Source: BTRF01 sp036986255 (lineage in GTDB: Bacteria; Patescibacteriota; WWE3; 9FT-COMBO-53-11). Taken from it: a stretch of DNA of 14,878 nt. Below, one piece after another: positions 5,557 to 13,780 of the stretch (position 1 is the stretch's first letter; each line of letters starts with the position of its first letter). The notes beneath the pieces were generated by a model. It was not told the DNA's origin and searched no databases. It worked only from the letters and a program-made list of their open reading frames with translations. The DNA is taken from positions 1 to 14,878 of the forward strand of contig BTRF01000013.1 of the NCBI GenBank assembly GCA_036986255.1, read 5' to 3'. The position numbers were made by a program, and so were the translations under genes.

Positions 5557-6565
5557 CCGTTCTTCACAACGCCGGTTTTTGCCGGTCTTCGCCGGCCTGG
5601 TCTTAATCATTACGCTACTGCTTTCTTTGTGGGGAGTTTATTATTTCAACATTAAGGTTCCTTTGGCCGGCGGGGGAGATCGATGGGAGCAGTTTGAGAT
5701 TGAGAGAGGTAAGAGCGTCTCCGTGGTTGCCGGTCAGCTGGAGGATAAGGGGATTATCCGGTCAGCACTCTTCTTTAAGCTCTACGCCCGTCTGAATAAA
5801 TTGGATCGGACGGTGAAGTTCGGCAACTACTGGGTTTCGCCGGCCCTAAGTGTGGCGGATTTGGTGGAGCGCTTCCAGCAGAACAAAGGGGGAATCCGCC
5901 TCACCTTCTTGGAGGGGTGGCGGCGGGAAGAGTTCGCCGCCTATGCGGCCAAAACCTTGGGCCGCGTAGAGCTTGAGGAGGACTTTCTAAGAGCTTCGGA
6001 AGGCAAGGAAGGTTTTCTTCTTCCTGATACTTATCTGGTTCCTTATTACATCTCTTCCCAAGAGTTGGTGGAGCTTCTTCAGCGAACATTCGTTCAAAAG
6101 TACGAGAGTTCCCTTGCTCCAGAAGGGCCTTATAAAGTTTTGGGTGCGTCCTTGAGCAAGGGGGACTTGGTCACGCTGGCGTCTTTGGTGGAGAGGGAAT
6201 CTTCCGGAGATGAAGATGAGATGCGCACGATTTCGGGGATTTTTATTAAGCGCTGGATCTCGGGGTGGAGGTTGGATGCGGATGCTACGATTCAGTACGC
6301 TCTGGGATATCAGAAGGACACCGGCGAGTGGTGGAAAGACAATCTCACCAAGGTCGATCTTTCGATCAACTCTCCCTACAATACTTACCGGAACACCGGT
6401 CTTCCTCCCGGGCCAATTGCCAGCCCCGGTCTGGCGGCTCTGAAGGCAGTTCGATCCGCGAAAGCATCCCCTTACTGGTTCTACCTGCATGATCGGCAGG
6501 GGAAGATACGGTATGCCCGAACTCTTGAGGAGCAGAGTCAGAACGTTCGGAAATATCTGCGGTAG
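5537..6565 (+). CDS. mltG: Endolytic transglycosylase MltG (YceG-like)
   Basis: 342 residues. MltG is a membrane-anchored enzyme that cuts nascent glycan strands and is thought to end peptidoglycan chain elongation. Visible: a short basic N-terminus, one membrane segment at about residues 15-36 (rich in Leu/Val/Ile), a region at about 53-120 in the position of the LysM-like domain, then the YceG catalytic domain with GFLLPDTY (159-166), ASLVERES (215-222) holding the probable catalytic Glu219 (E. coli Glu218), and NTYRNTGLPPGPIASPG near the C-terminus. The ATG at 5537 lies inside the NUDIX gene, shortly after GAGAGG, an overlap that implies coupling. Presence of MltG means this cell makes a peptidoglycan wall. 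Confidence 0.95.
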   Translation: MRKVGNNRSSQRRFLPVFAGLVLIITLLLSLWGVYYFNIKVPLAGGGDRWEQFEIERGKSVSVVAGQLEDKGIIRSALFFKLYARLNKLDRTVKFGNYWVSPALSVADLVERFQQNKGGIRLTFLEGWRREEFAAYAAKTLGRVELEEDFLRASEGKEGFLLPDTYLVPYYISSQELVELLQRTFVQKYESSLAPEGPYKVLGASLSKGDLVTLASLVERESSGDEDEMRTISGIFIKRWISGWRLDADATIQYALGYQKDTGEWWKDNLTKVDLSINSPYNTYRNTGLPPGPIASPGLAALKAVRSAKASPYWFYLHDRQGKIRYARTLEEQSQNVRKYLR

Positions 6566-6572
6566 CTGGGAA

Positions 6573-6615
6573 GGTGGTAGGTAGTAGTGGTTAGTCATTA
6601 GCTATTACCTGCTCC
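6573..6615 (+). repeat. Imperfect palindrome after mltG
   Basis: GGTGGTAGGTAGTAG (6573-6587) is imperfectly complementary to CTATTACCTGCTCC (6602-6615) around a 14-base loop. It starts 8 bases after the mltG stop. There is no T-run. It resembles degenerate GTAGGTAGTAG-type palindromes that I recall from other bacterial intergenic regions, but I cannot confirm a match here. Confidence 0.4.
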
Positions 6616-6638
6616 CTATCTTCTAACCTTATAGTAAA

Positions 6639-6655
6639 TTAACCCTAAGGGTTAA
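6639..6655. promoter_or_regulatory. 17-base perfect palindrome TTAACCCT-A-AGGGTTAA
   Basis: Eight-base arms about a single central base. As RNA it forms a 7-bp stem with a UAA loop but no following U-run, so a terminator is unlikely; as DNA it is shaped like an operator. A TATAGT hexamer (6630-6635) lies just upstream and could be a -10 for transcription into element B. Confidence 0.35.
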
Positions 6656-6678
6656 AGTATTAAAGTACCGTGGGCATA

Positions 6679-6814
6679 TTGTTCCTCCGACGTTACGTCG
6701 GAGCACAAATTATTGTCTCGGTTTTTGCTGTGCCACGTCTAACGTGGCTGCGCAAAGAGCCGAGCAATAGTGGGCCGCAGCCCTGCTTTGCAGGGCTTTG
6801 CGTGTCCACTATTG
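6679..6814 (+). repeat. Multi-hairpin structured element, copy B, upstream of rpoB
   Basis: This fills the middle of the gap between mltG and rpoB. Stems: TTGT..CTCCGACG-TTA-CGTCGGAG.ACAA (6679-6708), an 8-bp perfect stem extended by 4; CTCGGTTTTT/AAAGAGCCGAG (6717-6726 with 6754-6764) enclosing GCCACGT-CTA-ACGTGGC (6732-6748); CAATAGTGG/CCACTATTG (6765-6773 with 6806-6814, 9 bp) enclosing AGCCCTGC-TTT-GCAGGGCT (6779-6797). Bases 6712-6772 align without gaps to 1857-1917 with 7 differences, and none breaks a core stem. The CAATAG/CTATTG pair replaces CAAGAG/CTCTTG of copy A, a two-sided change that preserves pairing. The leading hairpin and the one inside the last stem differ completely in sequence between copies while the positions of the stems stay similar. 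Confidence 0.78.
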
Positions 6815-6840
6815 ACATCTGATCTCTTCTGTGTTAACTT
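6812..6840 (+). promoter_or_regulatory. Strong candidate promoter for the rpoBC-rpsL-rpsG cluster
   Basis: TTGACA (6812-6817), a 17-base spacer, and TAACTT (6835-6840) preceded by TGT, so a perfect -35 and an extended -10. The predicted start is about 6847. The first three bases of the -35 belong to the 3' strand of the last stem of element B. Confidence 0.72.
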
Positions 6841-6856
6841 ATCTTGCTAGTTGAAT

Positions 6857-6922
6857 ATGGCTTTAGTAAGCGCTTGGAAGCGTGAGCTTTATGTGCGCTT
6901 ACCCTCCTTTTTTTATGACTAG
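6857..6922 (+). CDS. Possible 21-codon upstream ORF (leader peptide) overlapping the rpoB start
   Basis: ATG at 6857 opens a 21-residue reading frame, MALVSAWKRELYVRLPSFFYD, that ends with TAG at 6920-6922. It begins about 10 bases after the predicted transcription start and its stop overlaps a possible rpoB ATG (6915) in the form ATGACTAG. The true rpoB stop and rpoC start overlap in the same geometry (ATGCCTAG at 10231). There is no Shine-Dalgarno before it and chance occurrence is quite possible. Confidence 0.25.
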   Translation: MALVSAWKRELYVRLPSFFYD

Positions 6923-9900
6923 GGTTTGGCTAGGAAAGACATCGGAACTCCTGTCGCTGTCGAACCTTTCGACAGTCCAAAAAGATTCCTTTGACCACCT
7001 CCTCTCTGAAGGAGTAGCGGAGGTGTTGGAGGAGGTTAATCCTATTCAAGACTATACGGGGCGGGGTTGGGAACTTCGTTTTTCAAAGCCGCGCTTTGGC
7101 AAAGCTAAGGTTAGCAAGGAGGGGGCTATTAAGAAAGGTCTCACTTACTCTTTTCCCTGGTACTTGACGGCGGAGCTGAAGGAGATTAAAAGCGGCAAGA
7201 CCGCCACCCAGGAGATTTATATGGGCGACCTTCCCCAAATGACCGAGAACGGTACTTTTATCGTTTCCGGGGTGGAGCGGGCGGTGGTTAATCAGCTTTT
7301 GCGTTCGGAAGGGATCTACTTCAGCAGGGAAATTGACGCTTCCACGGGAGCCCATCTTTCCGCGGCGCGGATCCTTCCCAAGAATGGGGCCTGGTTGGAG
7401 TTTGGGACTACCCGCGGCCGATACCTCACCATTAAGATCAGCAACTATCGCAAGATGCCCGCCACGACAATTCTTCGGGCTTTTGGTATTACCAGAGATG
7501 ACGAGATTCAGGAAGCTTTTGCGAACGTGGACACCGATTCTAACCGCCCTTTTATCAAGGAGACGCTCAAGAAGGATTCTACCAAATCCTATGAGGAAGC
7601 CGTGGTGGAAATTTTTAGGAAAGTTCGCCCGGGCGAACCCCCGCTGTTTGATACGGCTAAGCTTACTTTTGAGCGGATTTTCTTTGATCCCCGCCGGTAT
7701 GATTTGGGGAAGGCGGGACGCTTCAAGCTCAACGAGAATTTAGAACTTAACCGTTCCCCTGAGGACCGGCGCAGCCGCCTTCTTTCAAAAGAGGATTTGG
7801 TGGCGGCAATTAGGAAAGTGATTGAGCTTAATCACGGGATTGGAGAGGTTAGCGACATCGACCACTTGGGAAATCGTCGTGTTCGGACTGTGGGTGAGCT
7901 GATTCAGGCGCAGCTGCGGATCGGCTTTCTCCAAATGGAGCGAGTGGTTAAAGAGCGGATGAGCCTGCAGGCTCGGGATCAGCTTCCTAAGCCGACTCAG
8001 CTCATCTCCACCCGGCCAATCGAGGCGCGGATGCACTCATTTTTCGCTTCCTCCCAACTTTCTCAGTATCACGAGCAAGTCAACCCGCTGTCCGGGTTGG
8101 AGCATCTTCGCCGCCTTTCCGTGAAGGGTCCCGGCGGACTGACGGCCGAACGGGCGAGTTTCTCCGTGCGCGATGCTCATTACACCCACTACGGGAGGAT
8201 CTGTCCTATTAAAACCCCCGAGGGGACTTCCATTGGATTGACCACCCATATGGCTCTTTATGCCCGGGTTAATGAGTTAGGGTTTTTGGAGACTCCCTAC
8301 CGCAAGATCAAGAAGGGACCAGGGGGATCGATTGTGACGGATGAAATCATCTACCTTACTGCTTCCAAGGAGGATCAATACGTTGTCGCGGACGCTTCCG
8401 TTCAGTTGGGAAAGAACGGGAAGATTCTTGATGAGCGAATTCCCCTTCGGCATAAGGGCGAGTTCTTTTTCGGGGCGGCGGAGCAGGCCGATCTTATGGA
8501 CGTAAGTCCCCGCCAAATCGTTTCCGCCTCCGCGGCGCTCATCCCTTTTCTTGCCCACGATGATGTCAACCGGGCGCTGATGGCTTCCAACATGATTGGT
8601 CAGGCCGTTCCTTTGGTCTCGCCCGAGTCGCCGGTGGTGGGCACCGGGGTGGAGAGGGATTTGGCCACCAACTCAGGATTGACCGTAGTAGCCGAGAAGG
8701 ACGGTAAAGTGATCTATGCGGATGCTCAAAGGTTGGAAGTCCTTTATTCCCCCAAGGGGAAATCAGCTCGGGGAAGCAAGAGAAAGAAGCGGTACGAGCT
8801 TCTCAAATTTGTGAAGAGCAACGATGAAACCTGCTACAACCAGCACCTTTTGGTAGAGGCGGGCCAAACTTTCCGCAAGGGCGATGTTCTGATCGATGGA
8901 CCTTCCACCGATGAAGGGGAGTTGGCTATCGGGCGCAACTTAACCATTGCCTATATGTATTGGGATGGTCTTGGCTACGAGGATGGAATTATTATCTCGG
9001 ATCGGCTGCGCCGCGAAGATCTCCTTTCCTCTATCCATATTTCCGAACACACCATCCCGGTTTTGGAGACCAAGCTTGGTCCGGAGGAGGTTACTCGCGA
9101 CATTCCTAACGTTTCTGAGGAGGCCCTTCGCAATTTGGATGAGCATGGGATTGCCGTGGTGGGATCGAAGGTTAAGGGAGGGGATATCTTGGTGGGAAAA
9201 ATTGCTCCCAAAGGCGAGACGGAGCTTTCGGCGGAGGAGCGGCTTCTTCGAGCTATCTTTGGCGAGAAGGCGCGGGAGGTCCGCGACGTTTCCCTGCGGG
9301 TTCCGCACGGTGAGTGGGGGACCGTGGTGGGGGTGAAAATTCTTAATAAGGGGGAGACCGATCTTCCGGAGGGGATTCTTCAAGAGATCGCCGTTCGAGT
9401 AGCGCAGATCAGGAAGATTGACGTGGGGGACAAGTTGGCCGGCCTGCACGGGAATAAGGGAGTTATCTCCAAAATCGTTCCGGCCGAAGATCTTCCCTAT
9501 CTTGAAGATGGGACGCCGGTGGATATAATTTTGGAGCCCCACTCGGTTATCAATCGTATGAACCTGGGTCAGCTTTTGGAGGCCCATTTGGGGTGGGCGG
9601 GAGTCAAGCAGGGGAAGAAGTATGCAATTCCCGTTTTTGAGCGGTTTGGGGAGGAGATGTTGGAGAAGGAGCTTCAGGCCGCCGGCCTTCCTCTGTCCGG
9701 CAAGACTACCCTCTTTGACGGGAGGACGGGCGAGCCCTTTGACCAAAAGATTACGGTCGGCAACGCCTATATTCTTAAGTTGGAGCATTTGGCCGGGGAT
9801 AAGATGCATGCGCGCTCCACGGGACCCTACGCTTTGATCACCCAGCAGCCTTTGGGTGGGAAGGCCCAGTTTGGCGGCCAGCGGTTTGGGGAGATGGAGG

Positions 9901-10238
9901 TTTGGGCGCTGGAAGCGTACGGAGCGGCCTATACTTTGCAGGAGATGCTTACTATTAAGTCCGATGATCTGATCGGCCGCTCGGCTGCCTATCGAGCTAT
10001 TGTCCAGGGCGAAGAGATTCCCGAACCGACCTTGCCGGAGTCCTTTAAGCTCCTGGTGCGTGAGCTGAATGGAGTGATCCTAAGCGTTGAGCCGCTGTCG
10101 GTGGATAAGGAAAAGGCCCCCAAGCCCAAGAAGGGCTTGGTAAAGTCGCCGCAAGAGGCCGAGAAGGAGATTGAAGAGCTGGCCAGGTCTTGGGTTGAGG
10201 CTAAAAAAGCTGTGGAGGATCAGAAAGAAGATGCCTAG
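6915..10238 (+). CDS. rpoB: DNA-directed RNA polymerase subunit beta
   Basis: RpoB, with RpoC, forms the catalytic cleft of RNA polymerase. From ATG 6915 (TRVWLGKTSELLSL) it is 1107 residues; in-frame alternatives are GTG 6882 and ATG 6891 (the latter 10 bases after GGAAG). I prefer 6915 because family similarity begins there, but its ribosome site is not evident. Landmarks: GTFIVSGVERAVVNQLLRS; rifampicin region SSQLSQYHEQVNPLS and GPGGLTAERA; RICPIKTPEGTSIGL; GDKLAGLHGNKGVISK (about 838-853) with the two active-site lysines Lys840 and Lys848; and INRMNLGQLLEAHLG with Arg881. The invariant-looking Arg between the lysines is Leu844, and the E. coli Asp516 equivalent is Glu387. The C-terminus adds a charged tail rich in Lys/Glu. 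It overlaps rpoC by 8 bases. Confidence 0.97.
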   Translation: MTRVWLGKTSELLSLSNLSTVQKDSFDHLLSEGVAEVLEEVNPIQDYTGRGWELRFSKPRFGKAKVSKEGAIKKGLTYSFPWYLTAELKEIKSGKTATQEIYMGDLPQMTENGTFIVSGVERAVVNQLLRSEGIYFSREIDASTGAHLSAARILPKNGAWLEFGTTRGRYLTIKISNYRKMPATTILRAFGITRDDEIQEAFANVDTDSNRPFIKETLKKDSTKSYEEAVVEIFRKVRPGEPPLFDTAKLTFERIFFDPRRYDLGKAGRFKLNENLELNRSPEDRRSRLLSKEDLVAAIRKVIELNHGIGEVSDIDHLGNRRVRTVGELIQAQLRIGFLQMERVVKERMSLQARDQLPKPTQLISTRPIEARMHSFFASSQLSQYHEQVNPLSGLEHLRRLSVKGPGGLTAERASFSVRDAHYTHYGRICPIKTPEGTSIGLTTHMALYARVNELGFLETPYRKIKKGPGGSIVTDEIIYLTASKEDQYVVADASVQLGKNGKILDERIPLRHKGEFFFGAAEQADLMDVSPRQIVSASAALIPFLAHDDVNRALMASNMIGQAVPLVSPESPVVGTGVERDLATNSGLTVVAEKDGKVIYADAQRLEVLYSPKGKSARGSKRKKRYELLKFVKSNDETCYNQHLLVEAGQTFRKGDVLIDGPSTDEGELAIGRNLTIAYMYWDGLGYEDGIIISDRLRREDLLSSIHISEHTIPVLETKLGPEEVTRDIPNVSEEALRNLDEHGIAVVGSKVKGGDILVGKIAPKGETELSAEERLLRAIFGEKAREVRDVSLRVPHGEWGTVVGVKILNKGETDLPEGILQEIAVRVAQIRKIDVGDKLAGLHGNKGVISKIVPAEDLPYLEDGTPVDIILEPHSVINRMNLGQLLEAHLGWAGVKQGKKYAIPVFERFGEEMLEKELQAAGLPLSGKTTLFDGRTGEPFDQKITVGNAYILKLEHLAGDKMHARSTGPYALITQQPLGGKAQFGGQRFGEMEVWALEAYGAAYTLQEMLTIKSDDLIGRSAAYRAIVQGEEIPEPTLPESFKLLVRELNGVILSVEPLSVDKEKAPKPKKGLVKSPQEAEKEIEELARSWVEAKKAVEDQKEDA

Positions 10239-13200
10239 TAATTTTGAATCTTTTAGAGAATTTGATGCCCTGAAAATCGTGGTGGCTTCTCCGGAGAAGA
10301 TTAAGGAGTGGTCCTACGGGGAGGTTACCAAGCCGGAAACGATTAACTATCGAACCTTTAAGTCCGAGAAGGATGGGCTCTTTGACGAGCGTATTTTTGG
10401 TCCCACCAAGGATTACGAGTGCTACTGCGGAAAATATAAGAAGGCCCGCTTTAAAGGGATTATTTGCGATAAGTGCGGGGTGGAAGTCACATCTAAGCGC
10501 GTTAGGCGGGAGCGGATGGGTCATATCACCCTGGCTTCTCCGGTTGCCCATGTCTGGTTCTTTCGGGGAATTCCTTCGATTATTAGCGTTGTTTTGGGTC
10601 TCTCTCCGCGCAGTATGGAAGGGGTGATTTACTTCTCGCGCTATTTAATTACGGAGCTTGATCGGGAGAGGAGAAAGGCTGCTTTGGAGAGTTTCGAAAA
10701 GGACTACTCCAAGCTAATCTCCGAAACGGGTGATCGGGCGGCCGGGGCGAGGTTGAAGGATGAGAAAAGAGAAGGATTGGAGGTTCTTAAATCTTTGAAG
10801 CTTTTCTCCATTATCACGGAGCGCGAGCATGCTTTGGTGGCTCCCTACATCAGGGGGTTCGCCGAGGCGATGATGGGAGCGGAAGCCGTCCGCCGGGCTT
10901 TGGGTGCGGTCGACCTCGGCAAGCTTTCCTCACAGCTTAGAGAGAGATTGGATAAAAGCAAGGGGGAGCGGCGCGTTTGGGCCCGGCGGAGGCTTCGCTT
11001 CATTGAGAGTCTGCAAAAAGCCGAAGTTGATCCGACCTGGCTCATTCTGACTACCTTGCCGGTCATTCCCCCAGACCTTCGGCCGATGGTTCAGCTTGAG
11101 GGAGGGAGGTTTGCCACCTCAGATCTTAATGATCTTTACCGCACGGTTATCAATCGGAATAACCGGCTTAAGCAGCTCTTGGAGCTGGGGGCCCCGGAGA
11201 TTATCGTCCGCAATGAGAAGAGGATGCTTCAGGAGTCCGTAGATGCACTGATTGACTCTTCGAAGTCCCGGCGGGGAAGGGTCCAACGCGGGCGTCGGGT
11301 TCTGCGTTCTTTTGCCGATCTTCTCTCAGGTAAGCAGGGCCGTTTTCGCCAAAATCTTCTAGGGAAACGAGTTGACTATTCCGGCCGTTCGGTAATTGTG
11401 GTGGGGCCAAATCTTCGGCTTGACCAAGCGGGAATTCCGCGGGAGATGGCCCTGGAGCTTTTTAAACCCTATATACTGCGTGAGATTCTTTTGCAGGGAT
11501 TGGCTTCCAATCTCCGCAGCGCAAAGAACTATCTCGAATCTCGGTCGGATGAGGTTTGGGATATTTTGGAAGAGTTGACTAGAGAGCACCCCATTCTCCT
11601 AAACCGAGCTCCTTCGTTGCACCGTCTTTCCATTCTTGGGTTTTACCCCGTTTTGGTGGACGGTTCGGCTATTCAGCTTCACCCGGCGGTTTGCTCTGGC
11701 TTCAACGCTGATTTCGACGGTGACACTATGGCCGTGCACCTTCCTATTTCAAAGAGAGCGATTGAGGAAGTGAAGGAGCTGATGCTCTCCACCCGCAACC
11801 TCCTCCGTCCGGCCACTGGCGACCCGATTGCGTACCCTAATAAATCTCAGGTTTTGGGGACTTATTATCTTACCAGCATTACTGAAGAGGAGGAGAAGAG
11901 GAAGGTTGAAGATCTTAAGATTTTTGGTAGCGAGGAGGAGGCCGTTTTGGCTTGCGATCTCGGTAAGATCGCTCTGAGGGAGAAGATTCGGGTCCAGGTG
12001 GAGGGTAAGCTTTTGACTACTACGGCTGGGCGGGTGATCTTTAATCAGGTTTTGCCGCCGTTCCTGCGCTTCCACAACGACAAGGCCGGTGCAGATGTAG
12101 TCCGTGCTTTCATCGCTCAAGCCATCGAGCGCGGGGATGAAGAGATGGTCAGGAAGTTGATTGATGAGCTCAAGGATCTGGGGTTCCGCTATGCTACTTT
12201 TTCCGGCATCTCGTTAGCTGCTTCCGACGGGGTGGTTCCTGGTGAAAAGGGAAGGGTTTTGGCCGAATCCGAGAAGAAGGTTGCGGAGATTGACCAAAAC
12301 TTCCGGCGGGGTTTGATTACCGAGGGGGAGCAGAAGGAGCTATCTCGAGCGGTTTGGAGTGAGGCCACCAACACTTTGGATGAGATGGCTTGGAACGCTC
12401 TGGGGGATGAAAACCCGATCAAGATTATGATTAACTCTCGTGCGGCTCGGGCATCCCGCGACCAGATTAAGCAGGTATCGGGGATGAAGGGGTATGTGAT
12501 TGACCCAACCGGTAAAATTGTGGAGCTACCGATCCGCTCGAACTACCGGGAGGGGCTGACGTCCTTTGAGTACTTCGTGGGGGCTCGGGGGGCCAGAAAA
12601 GGTCTTGTGGACACGGCTTTAAGAACGGCCGATGCGGGATACCTCACCCGCCGCTTGGTTGATGTTGCCCAAGATATTTTAGTCAGAAGCAAAGACTGCA
12701 AGACGAAAGAGTTTATCACTCTATTTAAAGAAGAGGAGACTCTACTGGTTTCCTTTGCCCGCCGCCTGGCTGGCCGAACGGCCGCCGAAGACATTAAAGT
12801 GGGTCGGAAGACGATTCTTAAAAAGAACGAACTGATTACCCCCGAGGCGGCTGAGGCAATCGAAAAGGCGGGGGTAGTAGAAGCGAAACTGCGCTCCCCT
12901 CTTACGTGTCAGGATTTGCATGGGGTTTGTGCGGCCTGCTACGGGTTGGATTTGGGCCGCAACCGCCCTGTGGATGTTGGAGCTCCCGTAGGGCTCGTAG
13001 CGGCTCAGTCGATTGGGGAGCCTGGGACTCAGCTGACGCTCAGGACTAAGCATGCCGGGGGGATTGCCGTAAGTGCGGACATTACCCAGGGCTTGCCGCG
13101 GGTTGAGGAGATCTTTGAGGCGCGCACTCCTAAGTTTGAAGCAATTATGGCCGAGTTTGCCGGTAAAGTTTCTGTTACCGAAGAAGGGGAAGCTCGAAAG

Positions 13201-13773
13201 ATTATCCTGGTTGGAAAAGAGGGAACGGCTGAGTTTAGCGTCCCGTTTGGGCGTGATATCCTAGTGAAGGATAAGGAAAAAGTGGCGGCGGGCCAGCGGC
13301 TTACCGAGGGATACCTTGATCCGAAAAAGATGATCAAGGTTCTCGGCATTGAGACTACTCAGAAGTATCTGGTCAACGAAGCTCTGAAAGTCTACTCCGG
13401 CCAAGGAATTGCCTTGGATGATGTTCACTTGGAGGTGATTGTAGGGCAGATGTTTAGCAAGCTTCGCGTTAAGAATACCGGCGACACCAGCCTCATTCCC
13501 GGTCAGATTATAACTAGAACCCAGCTTGCGGAGGAGAACCAGAGTCTGAGAAAAGGTCGGAAGAAGGCGGTGGGGAAGCCCATCCTTTTGGGGATAACAA
13601 AGTCTTCCCTAAAGACCGATTCTTGGCTTTCGGCGGCATCATTCATGGAAACTACCCGAATCTTGACCGAAGCGGCCGTGGCGGGCAAAGTGGATCGGCT
13701 TTTTGGGCTAAAGGAGAATGTTATGATTGGCCGGCTCATCCCCACCGGAGAGAGGGTAAATTTGAAAAAGTAA
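10231..13773 (+). CDS. rpoC: DNA-directed RNA polymerase subunit beta'
   Basis: 1180 residues from ATG 10231 (PSNFESFREFDALKIVVASP), which overlaps the rpoB stop as ATGCCTAG; the 20 codons upstream in frame lie within rpoB and lack similarity. AGAAAGAAG just upstream may serve as ribosome site. Landmarks: N-terminal zinc site Cys64, Cys66, Cys79, Cys82; lid/rudder region GKRVDYSGRSVIVVGPNL; catalytic NADFDGDTMAVH with Mg-binding Asp494, Asp496, Asp498; second zinc site Cys823, Cys893, Cys900, Cys903; bridge helix/trigger loop GLVAAQSIGEPGTQLTLR followed by TKHAGG, with Arg938 and His941 as in active enzymes. Lys940 stands where E. coli has Phe935. No large lineage insertion is evident and length is in the short bacterial range. 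Confidence 0.98.
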   Translation: MPSNFESFREFDALKIVVASPEKIKEWSYGEVTKPETINYRTFKSEKDGLFDERIFGPTKDYECYCGKYKKARFKGIICDKCGVEVTSKRVRRERMGHITLASPVAHVWFFRGIPSIISVVLGLSPRSMEGVIYFSRYLITELDRERRKAALESFEKDYSKLISETGDRAAGARLKDEKREGLEVLKSLKLFSIITEREHALVAPYIRGFAEAMMGAEAVRRALGAVDLGKLSSQLRERLDKSKGERRVWARRRLRFIESLQKAEVDPTWLILTTLPVIPPDLRPMVQLEGGRFATSDLNDLYRTVINRNNRLKQLLELGAPEIIVRNEKRMLQESVDALIDSSKSRRGRVQRGRRVLRSFADLLSGKQGRFRQNLLGKRVDYSGRSVIVVGPNLRLDQAGIPREMALELFKPYILREILLQGLASNLRSAKNYLESRSDEVWDILEELTREHPILLNRAPSLHRLSILGFYPVLVDGSAIQLHPAVCSGFNADFDGDTMAVHLPISKRAIEEVKELMLSTRNLLRPATGDPIAYPNKSQVLGTYYLTSITEEEEKRKVEDLKIFGSEEEAVLACDLGKIALREKIRVQVEGKLLTTTAGRVIFNQVLPPFLRFHNDKAGADVVRAFIAQAIERGDEEMVRKLIDELKDLGFRYATFSGISLAASDGVVPGEKGRVLAESEKKVAEIDQNFRRGLITEGEQKELSRAVWSEATNTLDEMAWNALGDENPIKIMINSRAARASRDQIKQVSGMKGYVIDPTGKIVELPIRSNYREGLTSFEYFVGARGARKGLVDTALRTADAGYLTRRLVDVAQDILVRSKDCKTKEFITLFKEEETLLVSFARRLAGRTAAEDIKVGRKTILKKNELITPEAAEAIEKAGVVEAKLRSPLTCQDLHGVCAACYGLDLGRNRPVDVGAPVGLVAAQSIGEPGTQLTLRTKHAGGIAVSADITQGLPRVEEIFEARTPKFEAIMAEFAGKVSVTEEGEARKIILVGKEGTAEFSVPFGRDILVKDKEKVAAGQRLTEGYLDPKKMIKVLGIETTQKYLVNEALKVYSGQGIALDDVHLEVIVGQMFSKLRVKNTGDTSLIPGQIITRTQLAEENQSLRKGRKKAVGKPILLGITKSSLKTDSWLSAASFMETTRILTEAAVAGKVDRLFGLKENVMIGRLIPTGERVNLKK

Positions 13774-13780
13774 AGACAAG

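Noticed and set aside
5110..5610. Minus-strand frame of 166 codons opposite the NUDIX gene
   Set aside because: The plus strand carries a perfect NUDIX box; the antisense frame lacks any domain signature.
6777..6803. Rho-independent terminator at the AGCCCTGC-TTT-GCAGGGCT hairpin
   Set aside because: The stem is strong but is followed by TTGCGTG rather than a T-run, so intrinsic termination is not supported on the plus strand.
8940..9809. Minus-strand frame of 289 codons opposite rpoB
   Set aside because: A mirror of the highly conserved RpoB active-site region; low-stop-codon shadow frames are common opposite such genes.
10171..10230. Earlier in-frame start for rpoC at 10171
   Set aside because: The extra 20 residues fall within the rpoB 3' end and do not resemble any beta' N-terminus; the similarity begins at the ATG at 10231.
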